This document shows positions 1 through 6,275 of a DNA stretch of 25,207 nucleotides, one piece after another. Origin of the DNA: Peptococcaceae bacterium (lineage in GTDB: Bacteria > Bacillota > Desulfitobacteriia > Desulfitobacteriales > Desulfitobacteriaceae); contig JAITOS010000089.1 of NCBI GenBank assembly GCA_031289815.1, positions 1-25,207 on the forward strand, in the 5' to 3' direction. The notes below the pieces were generated by a model. The model had not been told where the DNA came from, made no database searches, and saw nothing but the letters and a program-made list of their open reading frames with translations. The translations under genes were made by a program, and so were the position numbers. Numbering within the stretch: the first letter of the stretch is position 1; each line of letters starts with the position of its first letter.

Positions 1-557
1 ATACGCTTGGGGGCAAGTCCGACAAAACTTGGAATGTTATCGGAATATGACAAGTTAGCGTCTTGATCCACTTGCTTGGTTTCCCCAGTGAGCATATTCA
101 GGGCCATGATTTTCCACGCGGAGGCCATATTGCCGACGGAATCCAAGCGGTAGTCGGTTTCAATCCAAGCGATCCATTCCGCGTTGGCGGCGGTTTGCTT
201 GATATAGTAGCCTTCGGCGGCGGTGTAGAGCGCCTTGCTGGTCTGAGTGTGAACATCAAACAGATAGAGCGTCTGGGTGTCATCGTGTGTCGTTACTAAA
301 TCCTGCCGGTAGCTGGCCACTACAAAGCAGTCCGCTATCGGCGGGAGTTCGATGATCTCACGCGGCTGAAAGTCTGCAATCGCGGAAACAGTGTCCGCCT
401 TGGGAACAACGATTTCTGTCGGGTCGGAGGAATCGCTCACGGTAAGAGCCGAGCAGGATGGCAGAATCATCACGGCCAGAAGGAAGAGTATGGATAGGGC
501 CTTCCAGGGCGTTTTGCCCTGGAAGGTTTTTGCTGAAAAGAGGCGTTTGCTTACCAT
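1..557 (-). CDS. Putative exported lipoprotein, partial (runs off left edge)
   Basis: An open frame of 185 codons without a stop begins at an ATG whose first bases overlap the stop of the upstream C39-like gene (ATGGTAA, 7 nt overlap), suggesting translational coupling. The first about 40 residues carry basic residues, then a hydrophobic stretch ending in L-P-S-C, an acceptable lipobox, so the product is probably a lipid-anchored surface protein. The mature part has alternating beta-type sequence. One segment near residues 125-160 (E-W-I-A-W-I-E, then W-K-I-M-A-L-N and T-G-E-T) resembles a blade of TolB/DPP-type beta-propeller proteins; this is only a resemblance. The C-terminus lies outside the window, so no function can be given. 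It probably shares a transcript and a location (cell surface) with the C39-like protein. Confidence 0.72.
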   Translation of the reverse strand, partial: MVSKRLFSAKTFQGKTPWKALSILFLLAVMILPSCSALTVSDSSDPTEIVVPKADTVSAIADFQPREIIELPPIADCFVVASYRQDLVTTHDDTQTLYLFDVHTQTSKALYTAAEGYYIKQTAANAEWIAWIETDYRLDSVGNMASAWKIMALNMLTGETKQVDQDANLSYSDNIPSFVGLAPKR

Positions 558-1315
558 ATGATCCCTCGTTGTTGGGTGGCGTTAGCCATTTTCGCATACG
601 TTGTAGTATAAAGCGTTTGGGAGACAGCGGTATTTGAATCAGAGACGTTATAGGTTTGAGCGCTATCATTATAGCCGTAAATGCACACATAATGAGCGGC
701 GCCACTTGCATAGGCGGCGTTAATCGGGGTGCTGGTTGCTCCGTGATATAGATCGGCAATCACATCATAGTTATTTGTTTTATCAATCGCATATATCACT
801 TTAGCTGACAGAGAAGCGCTCCAACCGCTGGTGGTTCCCCATACCAGAGTATAATTGTTTCCGGGCGCATATTGATTCATAACATTTTGCCATAGTGTCG
901 CATCAAAGCCCGTTCCTGCTGTCGTGGTTCCCAAAGCTGACGCTAACGTCGCTTCTGTAGGAAGTGAAGACAGTCCATTTTTACTCAAATAACCGGCTAT
1001 GGCATTTCTCGCGGCAGCGGGTCCGCACGTATACGACTGGGCTTGCTTGTACGAACCGACCAGATTCGTCTTTGATCCGCCAGCGGCTTGTAAACTCAAC
1101 CCCGGAGCCCGCTTTGCTTCCGTATAGGCTTCCGCTATCGCCGCTTTTGCGGCTTCCGCGTTGATTTGGTCTTGGGTAGGTAACGTATACCCTTCATTAA
1201 TTCCACTCCCTGGAACTGGTACGGTGTTGACAAGTGAATCAAATTCGTTAGCAAAAACATTGGTGGGCAAAATAAAACAAAGTGTCATGGTCATTACGGT
1301 TAATAATTTTTTCAT
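551..1315 (-). CDS. Secreted C39-like (papain-fold) cysteine peptidase family protein
   Basis: The 254-residue product starts with a clear Sec signal peptide (M-K-K, hydrophobic core, V-F-A near residue 22). A papain-like core of the peptidase C39-like family follows: Q93/S94 then C97-G-P-A (oxyanion Gln and nucleophilic Cys), H208 in the A-A-H-Y-V strand, and D226 in Y-N-V-S-D-S. The order Gln, Cys, His, Asp is the expected catalytic order. There is no ABC transporter domain, so it is not a bacteriocin-exporting PCAT; it is more likely a stand-alone secreted protease or a degenerate relative. The start is supported by an AGGAG box about 8 nt upstream. The downstream lipoprotein gene overlaps it. 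The substrate is unknown. The gene is more AT-rich than the metabolic genes to its right. Confidence 0.8.
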   Translation of the reverse strand: MKKLLTVMTMTLCFILPTNVFANEFDSLVNTVPVPGSGINEGYTLPTQDQINAEAAKAAIAEAYTEAKRAPGLSLQAAGGSKTNLVGSYKQAQSYTCGPAAARNAIAGYLSKNGLSSLPTEATLASALGTTTAGTGFDATLWQNVMNQYAPGNNYTLVWGTTSGWSASLSAKVIYAIDKTNNYDVIADLYHGATSTPINAAYASGAAHYVCIYGYNDSAQTYNVSDSNTAVSQTLYTTTYAKMANATQQRGIIW

Positions 1316-1336
1316 GTTGATTTTCTCCTTTTTTTC

Positions 1337-1358
1337 ATGCGTTTCCTTTGAAACGCAT
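1337..1358 (-). promoter_or_regulatory. Hairpin just upstream of the C39-like gene's ribosome binding site
   Basis: Perfect 9-bp arms (1337-1345 and 1350-1358) with a 4-nt loop lie directly 5' of the AGGAG box of the C39-like gene in the leader RNA. Such a structure could stabilise the mRNA or modulate initiation. It has no U-tract after it, so it is not a terminator. Confidence 0.5.
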
Positions 1359-1488
1359 ATATTATTTTTGATCGGGGAACTTCATCCTTTAATATTCTGT
1401 AACATTACTCCTCCCTCAAATTCTCCCTTCACAAATCTCCCCGGCAGGTGTACAATAAACGCAACCCATATTCGTGTAGGGGCAAGCG

Positions 1489-1519
1489 CCTTCAGATGTT
1501 CGGTTATGTCATCTGAGGG
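1489..1519. terminator. Imperfect hairpin, weak terminator candidate
   Basis: A 10-bp stem (1489-1498 with 1510-1519, one G-T pair) encloses an 11-nt loop. On the plus strand it is followed by CCTCTTTATCT, only weakly T-rich. It may be a structural element of the C39-gene leader rather than a terminator. Confidence 0.3.
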
Positions 1520-1620
1520 CCTCTTTATCTAAACGGCAAATGCCATTTAAATCCTGAACTCTGTTTTAGCGACGTTGCGATATATGTTTATTTTCTACCA
1601 TTTTCCAACATCCCGCAAGC

Positions 1621-1667
1621 GTAAAAATACCTGTTTTTTTAACAAATTTTATAGGTAAAAATACCTG
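1621..1667. repeat. Direct repeat of a 13-base motif, 34-bp period
   Basis: GTAAAAATACCTG occurs at 1621-1633 and again at 1655-1667. The second copy is also a small dyad (AGGTA-AAAA-TACCT). The copies lie in an AT-rich gene-free stretch and could be protein-binding sites. No adjacent start codon ties them to a gene. Confidence 0.45.
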
Positions 1668-1742
1668 GTTTTGAATCGTCAGCGACAAGCCCGGACGATA
1701 AACTTGCGGTTTCGCCGGTGATCACCGCCATGATCGCAAGAT

Positions 1743-1785
1743 ACCGAGAGGGCCTTTAGAATCTGCTTCTAAAGGCCCTCTCGGT
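1743..1785 (-). terminator. Long perfect hairpin after the ABC transporter operon
   Basis: A perfect 19-bp stem (1743-1761 with 1767-1785, 5-nt loop) follows the permease stop codon. No T-run follows on either strand, so it is a terminator of the U-poor kind or an mRNA 3'-end stabiliser. It marks the probable end of the ABC transcript. Confidence 0.6.
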
Positions 1786-1808
1786 AAATTATCACCTGGT
1801 GATAATTT
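1786..1808. repeat. 11-1-11 palindrome next to the permease stop codon
   Basis: AAATTATCACC and its exact reverse complement flank a single T. It abuts the 19-bp hairpin on one side and the permease stop codon (1811-1813) on the other. It may be an operator-like site or part of a double 3' hairpin. Confidence 0.55.
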
Positions 1809-1810
1809 AA

Positions 1811-2746
1811 TTACTGTTTCCATCTCAACAAAAACCGCTGTAGCAGATTAAACAAACAGGTGATCACGCTAACGACCACCCCAATGGTAATGACGCCGGA
1901 CAAGGCGCTGGTATAATTCCCGAAATTGGCGTAGTTATTCACATAGTACCCCAGACCGCTGCGCGCCCCGATCATCTCGGCGGAAGTAAGCAGAATAAAG
2001 GATACGCTCAGTCCCTGATTACAGCCGATAAAAATTTGCGGCAGAGCGGCGGGAAGAACAATGCGGAACAGCATCGTAAATTTACCCACATTCAGCGTTT
2101 TTGCCGAATCAATGATGCGCTTTTCCACATTGAGTACCCCGCTCATGGTACTGGCTAAAGCCGGCCAAAAAGACGCCACAACGATGACAAAAACGCTGGC
2201 GGCCCGAAAAGACGGCAGCAGCACGATCGCATAGGGGATGTATACGATCGGCGAGATGGAACTGAGAAATTTGGAAATGTAACCGGCGGCGGCGCCTACG
2301 CGCAGATTCCACCCCAAAAACAGTCCCAGCGGAATGGCGATCACAACCGCGATGATATAGCCCTGAAAGATCAGCGCCAGGGAATCCCGAATGTTGATCA
2401 GCGTTTGACCAAAATCGATGATAAACCGCGCCAGCACCGCGCCGGGCGGGGGGAAAACGGCGGCTTTGACGTCGCCGGGAAGATTCAGTTTGATCGTGGC
2501 CAGCACCCAGAAAATCAATACCGCGAAGATAACGCCCAAAACGTCGGTGAAGACGCGGCGTAAGGGCTTCTTTTTAACCAGAAAAGAAACCGCCAGCAAA
2601 ATGATCTCCAGAAACACGGCGAAAATCAGCGTGTACTTTGGATAGTCGGTAATACGGTAGGCCTTGTCAGGAAGCAGTTGAATCAGCAGAAACGCGGCAA
2701 ACAAGGCGTTGGGCGCAATCAACAGACGTTTGAGTACATATTTCAT
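1811..2746 (-). CDS. ABC transporter permease, NitT/TauT/SsuC type
   Basis: This 311-residue inner-membrane permease would form the channel of a sulfonate/nitrate/taurine-class importer. Residues 1-85 carry two or three hydrophobic segments that lie outside the usual core. The BPD_transp_1 core follows, with helices around 125-147, 165-200, 235-255 and 283-303. The cytoplasmic EAA-like coupling loop is at about 214-236 (S-A-K-T-L-N-V-G ... F-R-I-V-L-P-A-A-L-P). The family usually has about 250-260 residues, so the N-terminal extension is notable. The start codon overlaps the stop of the ATPase gene by 4 bp. The substrate cannot be read from the sequence. The neighbouring nitrogenase-like and cysteine synthase genes suggest an organosulfur compound, by inference only. 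Confidence 0.88.
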   Translation of the reverse strand: MKYVLKRLLIAPNALFAAFLLIQLLPDKAYRITDYPKYTLIFAVFLEIILLAVSFLVKKKPLRRVFTDVLGVIFAVLIFWVLATIKLNLPGDVKAAVFPPPGAVLARFIIDFGQTLINIRDSLALIFQGYIIAVVIAIPLGLFLGWNLRVGAAAGYISKFLSSISPIVYIPYAIVLLPSFRAASVFVIVVASFWPALASTMSGVLNVEKRIIDSAKTLNVGKFTMLFRIVLPAALPQIFIGCNQGLSVSFILLTSAEMIGARSGLGYYVNNYANFGNYTSALSGVITIGVVVSVITCLFNLLQRFLLRWKQ

Positions 2747-3561
2747 ATCACATACTCCCCGTCAGCTGCTTTCCCGCTATTTTCATCATAAAACAAGGCC
2801 ATCAGCATATTCCGCAGATGAATGTAAGAGGGCGCTTCCCGCATCGCGGAATGGATACGCGGACGCGGAAACGGCACGTCATACTCCTTCCCGATCTGTC
2901 CGGGACTGTTGGTCAGCATGATAATGCGGTCAGATAGAAAAATGGCCTCGTCAATGTCATGGGTGACGAACACCACGGTTTTCTTCAGCGACTTCCCGTC
3001 TCCTTCCCACAAAGCCAGCAGCAGCTCCTGCATGTTAGTCCGGTTTTTGGCGTCGATCGCGCCGAACGGTTCGTCCATCAGCAAAATATCCGTATTCATC
3101 GCCAAAGCTCTGGCGATGGCGGCGCGCTGTTGCATCCCACCGGATAACTGGTAAGGATATTTGTGTCCGAAACCCGAAAGGCCCACCTTCGCCAAAAAAG
3201 CGTCGGCGGTTTCATACCGCTGCCGGCGGCTCAAATTCTGATGAGACTGCTTTAAACCAAAGGCAATATTGGTGCGGGTGGTCATCCAGGGAAACAGGGA
3301 ATAATGCTGGAAGACGACGCCGCGGTTCGTTCCCGGACCGGTGATCGGGTTCCCATCAATGGCGGCGATTCCGGACGACGGGAAATTGATACCCTGCAAA
3401 ATACTGAGGAGCGTGCTTTTCCCGCAACCGCTGGAACCGATGAGCGATACAAATTCACCTTCCTTAACCTGGAAAGAGATGTCTTTCAGCGCCAAAAAAG
3501 AGCCGTTTTTGTCCTCGTATTCCGCGTATAGGTTTTTAATTTCTATCTTGCTCAAAAACAA
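2743..3561 (-). CDS. ABC transporter ATP-binding protein, NitT/TauT/SsuB type
   Basis: The 272-residue ATPase energises the importer encoded around it. All motifs are intact: Walker A G-S-S-G-C-G-K-S (42-49), Q-loop with Q85 in V-F-Q-H-Y-S-L-F-P-W, signature L-S-G-G-M-Q-Q-R (139-146), Walker B I-L-L-M-D-E-P (159-165), D-loop, and the H-loop V-T-H-D with H201. Length and motif spelling fit the SsuB/TauB group. It sits between the binding-protein gene, from which a terminator-like hairpin separates it, and the permease, with which it overlaps by 4 bp. No C-terminal regulatory domain is apparent. Confidence 0.92.
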   Translation of the reverse strand: MFLSKIEIKNLYAEYEDKNGSFLALKDISFQVKEGEFVSLIGSSGCGKSTLLSILQGINFPSSGIAAIDGNPITGPGTNRGVVFQHYSLFPWMTTRTNIAFGLKQSHQNLSRRQRYETADAFLAKVGLSGFGHKYPYQLSGGMQQRAAIARALAMNTDILLMDEPFGAIDAKNRTNMQELLLALWEGDGKSLKKTVVFVTHDIDEAIFLSDRIIMLTNSPGQIGKEYDVPFPRPRIHSAMREAPSYIHLRNMLMALFYDENSGKAADGEYVI

Positions 3562-3600
3562 GCCTCCTGCCGCGTTACCCTATTGCCGCGCGTTTGCGTT

Positions 3601-3642
3601 AAAAACAAAATCAGGAACCCGGTTTTCCGGGCTCCCGATTTT
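3601..3642 (-). terminator. Attenuator-like intrinsic terminator between binding-protein and ATPase genes
   Basis: On the minus strand an A-tract, a GC-rich stem (3611-3622 with 3627-3638, two mismatches, TTTT/AAAA loop) and a T-rich tail (GATTTTGTTTTT) form a canonical rho-independent terminator. It lies inside an otherwise continuous ABC operon. Partial termination here would give more binding protein than ATPase and permease, a common arrangement in importer operons. Confidence 0.8.
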
Positions 3643-3651
3643 CCGGTCACA

Positions 3652-4749
3652 TCAGTTGGCGGATTCAAAATGGGTTTTGAGCGCCTTATAAACGCTGTCG
3701 TTTGGATTTTCGGCCAGTATCTGGTCCAGCGCCGTTTTATAGACGTCAATATTGTACAATTTTTCGATATCATAGTCTTGGCCCTGCGTGTAACCGAACG
3801 CCACGACGCCGTCTTTCAAAGCGACGGTTCCTTTTTTGTCCGGGTCAGGCACCGAACGGGCATGACCGCCGTATACCTCATACTCAATTTGTGACGGTTC
3901 AATGGTGATGTATTTGCCCACGTCCGCAATCGTCTTGGCGTGGTTGTCCTGCGAGAATTTATAGGCTTTGATGAGGGCGCGCTCGAAGGCGATATAGGTG
4001 TTCGGCTTCGCGGCCAGCGCGCTGGTCAAGGCCACCTGGCGGCAGCAGGGCTGATCGGCGAACACTTCTTCCTCGTTGCAATAGTAGACGACGGTATGTC
4101 CGGCGGCCTGGGCGATGGAGGCATAGGGAGAGTACACGGAAACAGCGTCGATCTGATCGCTCGCGAGCGCGTTGTAGGCGTCTTTCTGGCTGTCAAAGTA
4201 AACGACGTTCACCTTGTCAGCGCCTTCGCCGATTTCGATGCCGGCGTTTTTCAACAGCACCAGCAGTTCATAGTCCTGAACGCTGTTCTTCACGCTTGCC
4301 ACATTGCGGCCTTTAAGCACCGTAATGTCGCCTTCCTTAAAGCCCGCGGGAACGTACTGGTTTTTGATGACATAGCCGTGACCGTTGGTCATAGCGCCGC
4401 CGAAAATAGTAATATCATGTCCGGCAGCTTGCTGGGTGACGACGGGAACGGAGCCAATAAAGGCGGCGTCCAGTTTGTCCGATTCTAAACCGGCTACCAA
4501 CTCGCCGGCGCTGGCAAACAGGGTCAGCGTCGCCGTTAAGCCCTCGTCTTTGAAGAAGCCTTCTTCAGCCGCCACAAAAGCGAGCAGATGCGCAGTAGAA
4601 TTTAAGTGTCCCAGTTGAAAGGTTGTTTGCTCAAGCGCGCCTTTTTCGGGCGTCACGGGCTCAGGGGGCGTCGTAGGGGTAGAACCGCACGCGGTAAGGG
4701 CCATCAGCGCCACTGCCAATAATGCGGCGAGAGAGATGATTTTTTTCAT
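3652..4749 (-). CDS. ABC transporter substrate-binding lipoprotein, NMT1/THI5/SsuA-like
   Basis: The product is a 365-residue lipoprotein. Its signal peptide ends in L-T-A-C (lipid-modified C21), followed by a Pro/Thr-rich linker. The mature protein has the NitT/TauT/SsuA-like periplasmic-binding fold: an N-terminal lobe with the S-T-A-H-L and A-A-E-E-G-F-F-K-D-E-G-L motifs, then a G-L-E-S-D-K-L-D-A-A-F-I-G segment. It should deliver a small, probably anionic, ligand to the membrane permease. An adjacent cysteine pair (D-Q-P-C-C-R-Q, about residue 242) is odd for an exported protein; it might form a disulfide or bind a metal or thiol. An AAAGGAG box precedes the start and a strong promoter lies about 110 bp upstream. 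Confidence 0.88.
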   Translation of the reverse strand: MKKIISLAALLAVALMALTACGSTPTTPPEPVTPEKGALEQTTFQLGHLNSTAHLLAFVAAEEGFFKDEGLTATLTLFASAGELVAGLESDKLDAAFIGSVPVVTQQAAGHDITIFGGAMTNGHGYVIKNQYVPAGFKEGDITVLKGRNVASVKNSVQDYELLVLLKNAGIEIGEGADKVNVVYFDSQKDAYNALASDQIDAVSVYSPYASIAQAAGHTVVYYCNEEEVFADQPCCRQVALTSALAAKPNTYIAFERALIKAYKFSQDNHAKTIADVGKYITIEPSQIEYEVYGGHARSVPDPDKKGTVALKDGVVAFGYTQGQDYDIEKLYNIDVYKTALDQILAENPNDSVYKALKTHFESAN

Positions 4750-4856
4750 TTCAAGCGACTCCTTTTCGTATTTGAATTTTGTCCATAGGGATGTTCAGGC
4801 AACCGTTCCTTTTCCAAGTAATACAATCCATATCTAATTACTATGTTTACCTGTAT

Positions 4857-4884
4857 AGTATACCTTCCCCGGCTTGTTTGTCAA
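4857..4884 (-). promoter_or_regulatory. Promoter of the ABC transporter operon
   Basis: The -35 box TTGACA (4879-4884) and -10 box TATACT (4857-4862) are separated by 16 bp, close to consensus for the housekeeping sigma factor. It lies 54 bp after the NifK-like stop codon, so the ABC genes can be expressed apart from the upstream cluster. Confidence 0.75.
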
Positions 4885-4888
4885 CAAG
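4873..4888. promoter_or_regulatory. Inverted repeat overlapping the -35 box (candidate operator)
   Basis: CTTGTT (4873-4878) and AACAAG (4883-4888) form a perfect dyad around the -35 hexamer of the ABC operon promoter. A repressor bound here would block RNA polymerase. The cognate regulator is not identifiable in the window. Confidence 0.5.
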
Positions 4889-4937
4889 TTTTGGGAGAGA
4901 AAGGGCAGCATTTGAACCAGCTTTGGAACTTCAGCGT

Positions 4938-6275
4938 TTAACGCGCCGTCACCGCGGCGCTCAGCAGATCCTCCGCCAGGGTCAGCCCCCCGGAAAAACC
5001 GGTATAGCCGCGATCCAAAACGACGCGGTTCGATACCGGAAAGCTCACGGACAGCTGCGGCGCGCCGATTTTCAGCGCCAGAGCGCGTTCCAGCGAGCTG
5101 CCGACGACGAAGGCGGGGGAGATGGTATCGGTATATTTGTCTGATTCCCGTTTGGGATACAGTTCATTGATATAGCGAATCGCCTCGCTGGCATTCGTGT
5201 CAAAAACAATCTTGGGCGACGGCGCATCGCCGTGTCCTTGCAGCTTCGCTGTGATCTGCGTTCGCTGTTCTTCGTTCAGCAGGTCGGTAAACTGAACCAG
5301 AACCGGCAGCCAGCCTAAATCGTCCAACAAAAACCGCGTGACCGCTACGGCGTAGTTCACATCCGCCACCACCACGGCGTATTTCTGCAAATCCGCGTCG
5401 TTATACAAATCCACCAGCGGTTCCAGATATTTATAATACGAGCGGCTTTCCGCTTCCACGATCGCCTCCACGTCCAAGGACAGGCTCAGAGCCTTAGCCA
5501 CCTGCCTGAGCAGCGCGGCGCTGGCGGTGGGCCCCACCGGCAGAGGGGCGGTAATGTAAGGGACGCCGTGTTCTTCTTCATACGCTTTCGCGGTCTCCAC
5601 CCCGTACACGTCCGACAGCACAATGTTCAGCGCCGCCTGCGAGGAATTTTTCAAATCGGCCAGCGAATCCTTCTCCGTAAAGAAGGTGTTGACCTCCAGC
5701 CCCAGCTTTTCCAGCAGTTCACGGATGCCCTTCAGGTTGCCGCGCCAGAATACGTCCATATACGGCACGACGCCCAGGATGTTCACGGACTTCTTTTTGG
5801 TCTCCGCGTCTTTTTTCACATACTGCTTGACGATCTCGGACAGCACGATGTCATAGCCCAGATAGGAATTTCCCTTGAAACCGCCGGTGTTCGCGGCGAC
5901 GATCGGCACGCCTTTATCGGCAAACTCATCGGTGACAGCGCGTATGTCGTCCCCGATAATTTCCGTGACGCAACCAGTGATGACCACATATAAACCGCCG
6001 TCCATAATCTCCAGCGTCGTGGTAATCTGCTCCTGCAAACGCTCCGCGCCGCCGAATACGACGTCACGCTCCCCTACGTTAGAGCTGGGAACGTGCAAGC
6101 CGCCGCAGTAGCCGCCCACCTGAAAGGCGGAACCGCCGTTTTGCGCCCAGGCGATACTGCCCGCGCAGCCGACAGCCGCGTGCAGGATGGGAATGACTTC
6201 GGGAAGCGCTTCCAGGGTTGAGAGCGCGCCGCCCAGAGAACAGAAATAGCGGGGGCGTTCAATGTAGTTGCTCAT
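4938..6275 (-). CDS. NifK-like nitrogenase-family component 1 subunit
   Basis: The 445-residue protein belongs to the oxidoreductase/nitrogenase component 1 superfamily. The three P-cluster-type cysteines are present: C12 (R-Y-F-C-S-L-G-G-A), C37 (H-A-A-V-G-C-A-G-S) and C102 (I-T-G-C-V-T-E-I-I-G-D-D). C12 to C37 is 25 residues, the same spacing as C70 to C95 of classical NifK. The E-R-D-V-V-F-G-G-A-E-R-L motif is typical of the superfamily. It lacks the long N-terminal region of true NifK. I chose the ATG at 6275 because it makes an ATGA overlap with the NifD-like stop and has a GGAGG box; an in-frame ATG at 6359 would overlap by 88 bp. It is probably a subunit of an alpha2beta2-type complex with the NifD-like protein. 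The substrate is unknown, and no nifH, E, N or B is nearby. Confidence 0.9.
   Translation of the reverse strand: MSNYIERPRYFCSLGGALSTLEALPEVIPILHAAVGCAGSIAWAQNGGSAFQVGGYCGGLHVPSSNVGERDVVFGGAERLQEQITTTLEIMDGGLYVVITGCVTEIIGDDIRAVTDEFADKGVPIVAANTGGFKGNSYLGYDIVLSEIVKQYVKKDAETKKKSVNILGVVPYMDVFWRGNLKGIRELLEKLGLEVNTFFTEKDSLADLKNSSQAALNIVLSDVYGVETAKAYEEEHGVPYITAPLPVGPTASAALLRQVAKALSLSLDVEAIVEAESRSYYKYLEPLVDLYNDADLQKYAVVVADVNYAVAVTRFLLDDLGWLPVLVQFTDLLNEEQRTQITAKLQGHGDAPSPKIVFDTNASEAIRYINELYPKRESDKYTDTISPAFVVGSSLERALALKIGAPQLSVSFPVSNRVVLDRGYTGFSGGLTLAEDLLSAAVTAR

Larger units (their letters stand above)
1316..1810. other. Gene-free intergenic stretch between the C39-like gene and the ABC permease
   Basis: No convincing protein gene is visible in these 495 bases on either strand. 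The stretch holds, from left to right: the C39-gene leader with its hairpin and three tiny 7-codon frames (1335-1405); an imperfect hairpin at 1489-1519; two direct copies of a 13-base motif (1621-1633, 1655-1667); a palindrome at 1716-1727 nested inside a CTTGCG/CGCAAG repeat; and the two strong hairpins at 1743-1808 that follow the permease stop codon. The composition is AT-rich in 1560-1680. The C39-gene promoter should lie here, but I could not identify a convincing -35/-10 pair. Confidence 0.6.

Noticed and set aside
551..1315. Bacteriocin-processing C39 transporter (PCAT)
   Set aside because: It has a signal peptide and a stand-alone papain-like domain but no ABC or membrane domains, and no double-glycine peptide gene is nearby.
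1716..1727. Shared CGGTGATCACCG palindrome here and at 21601-21612 as a dispersed regulatory element
   Set aside because: Flanking sequences differ, the second copy lies inside or beside coding sequence, and near matches occur in several genes, so chance is likely.
4750..4856. SAM, T-box or other riboswitch in the importer leader
   Set aside because: The leader of about 100 nt is AT-rich with no conserved riboswitch core, and no terminator precedes the start codon.
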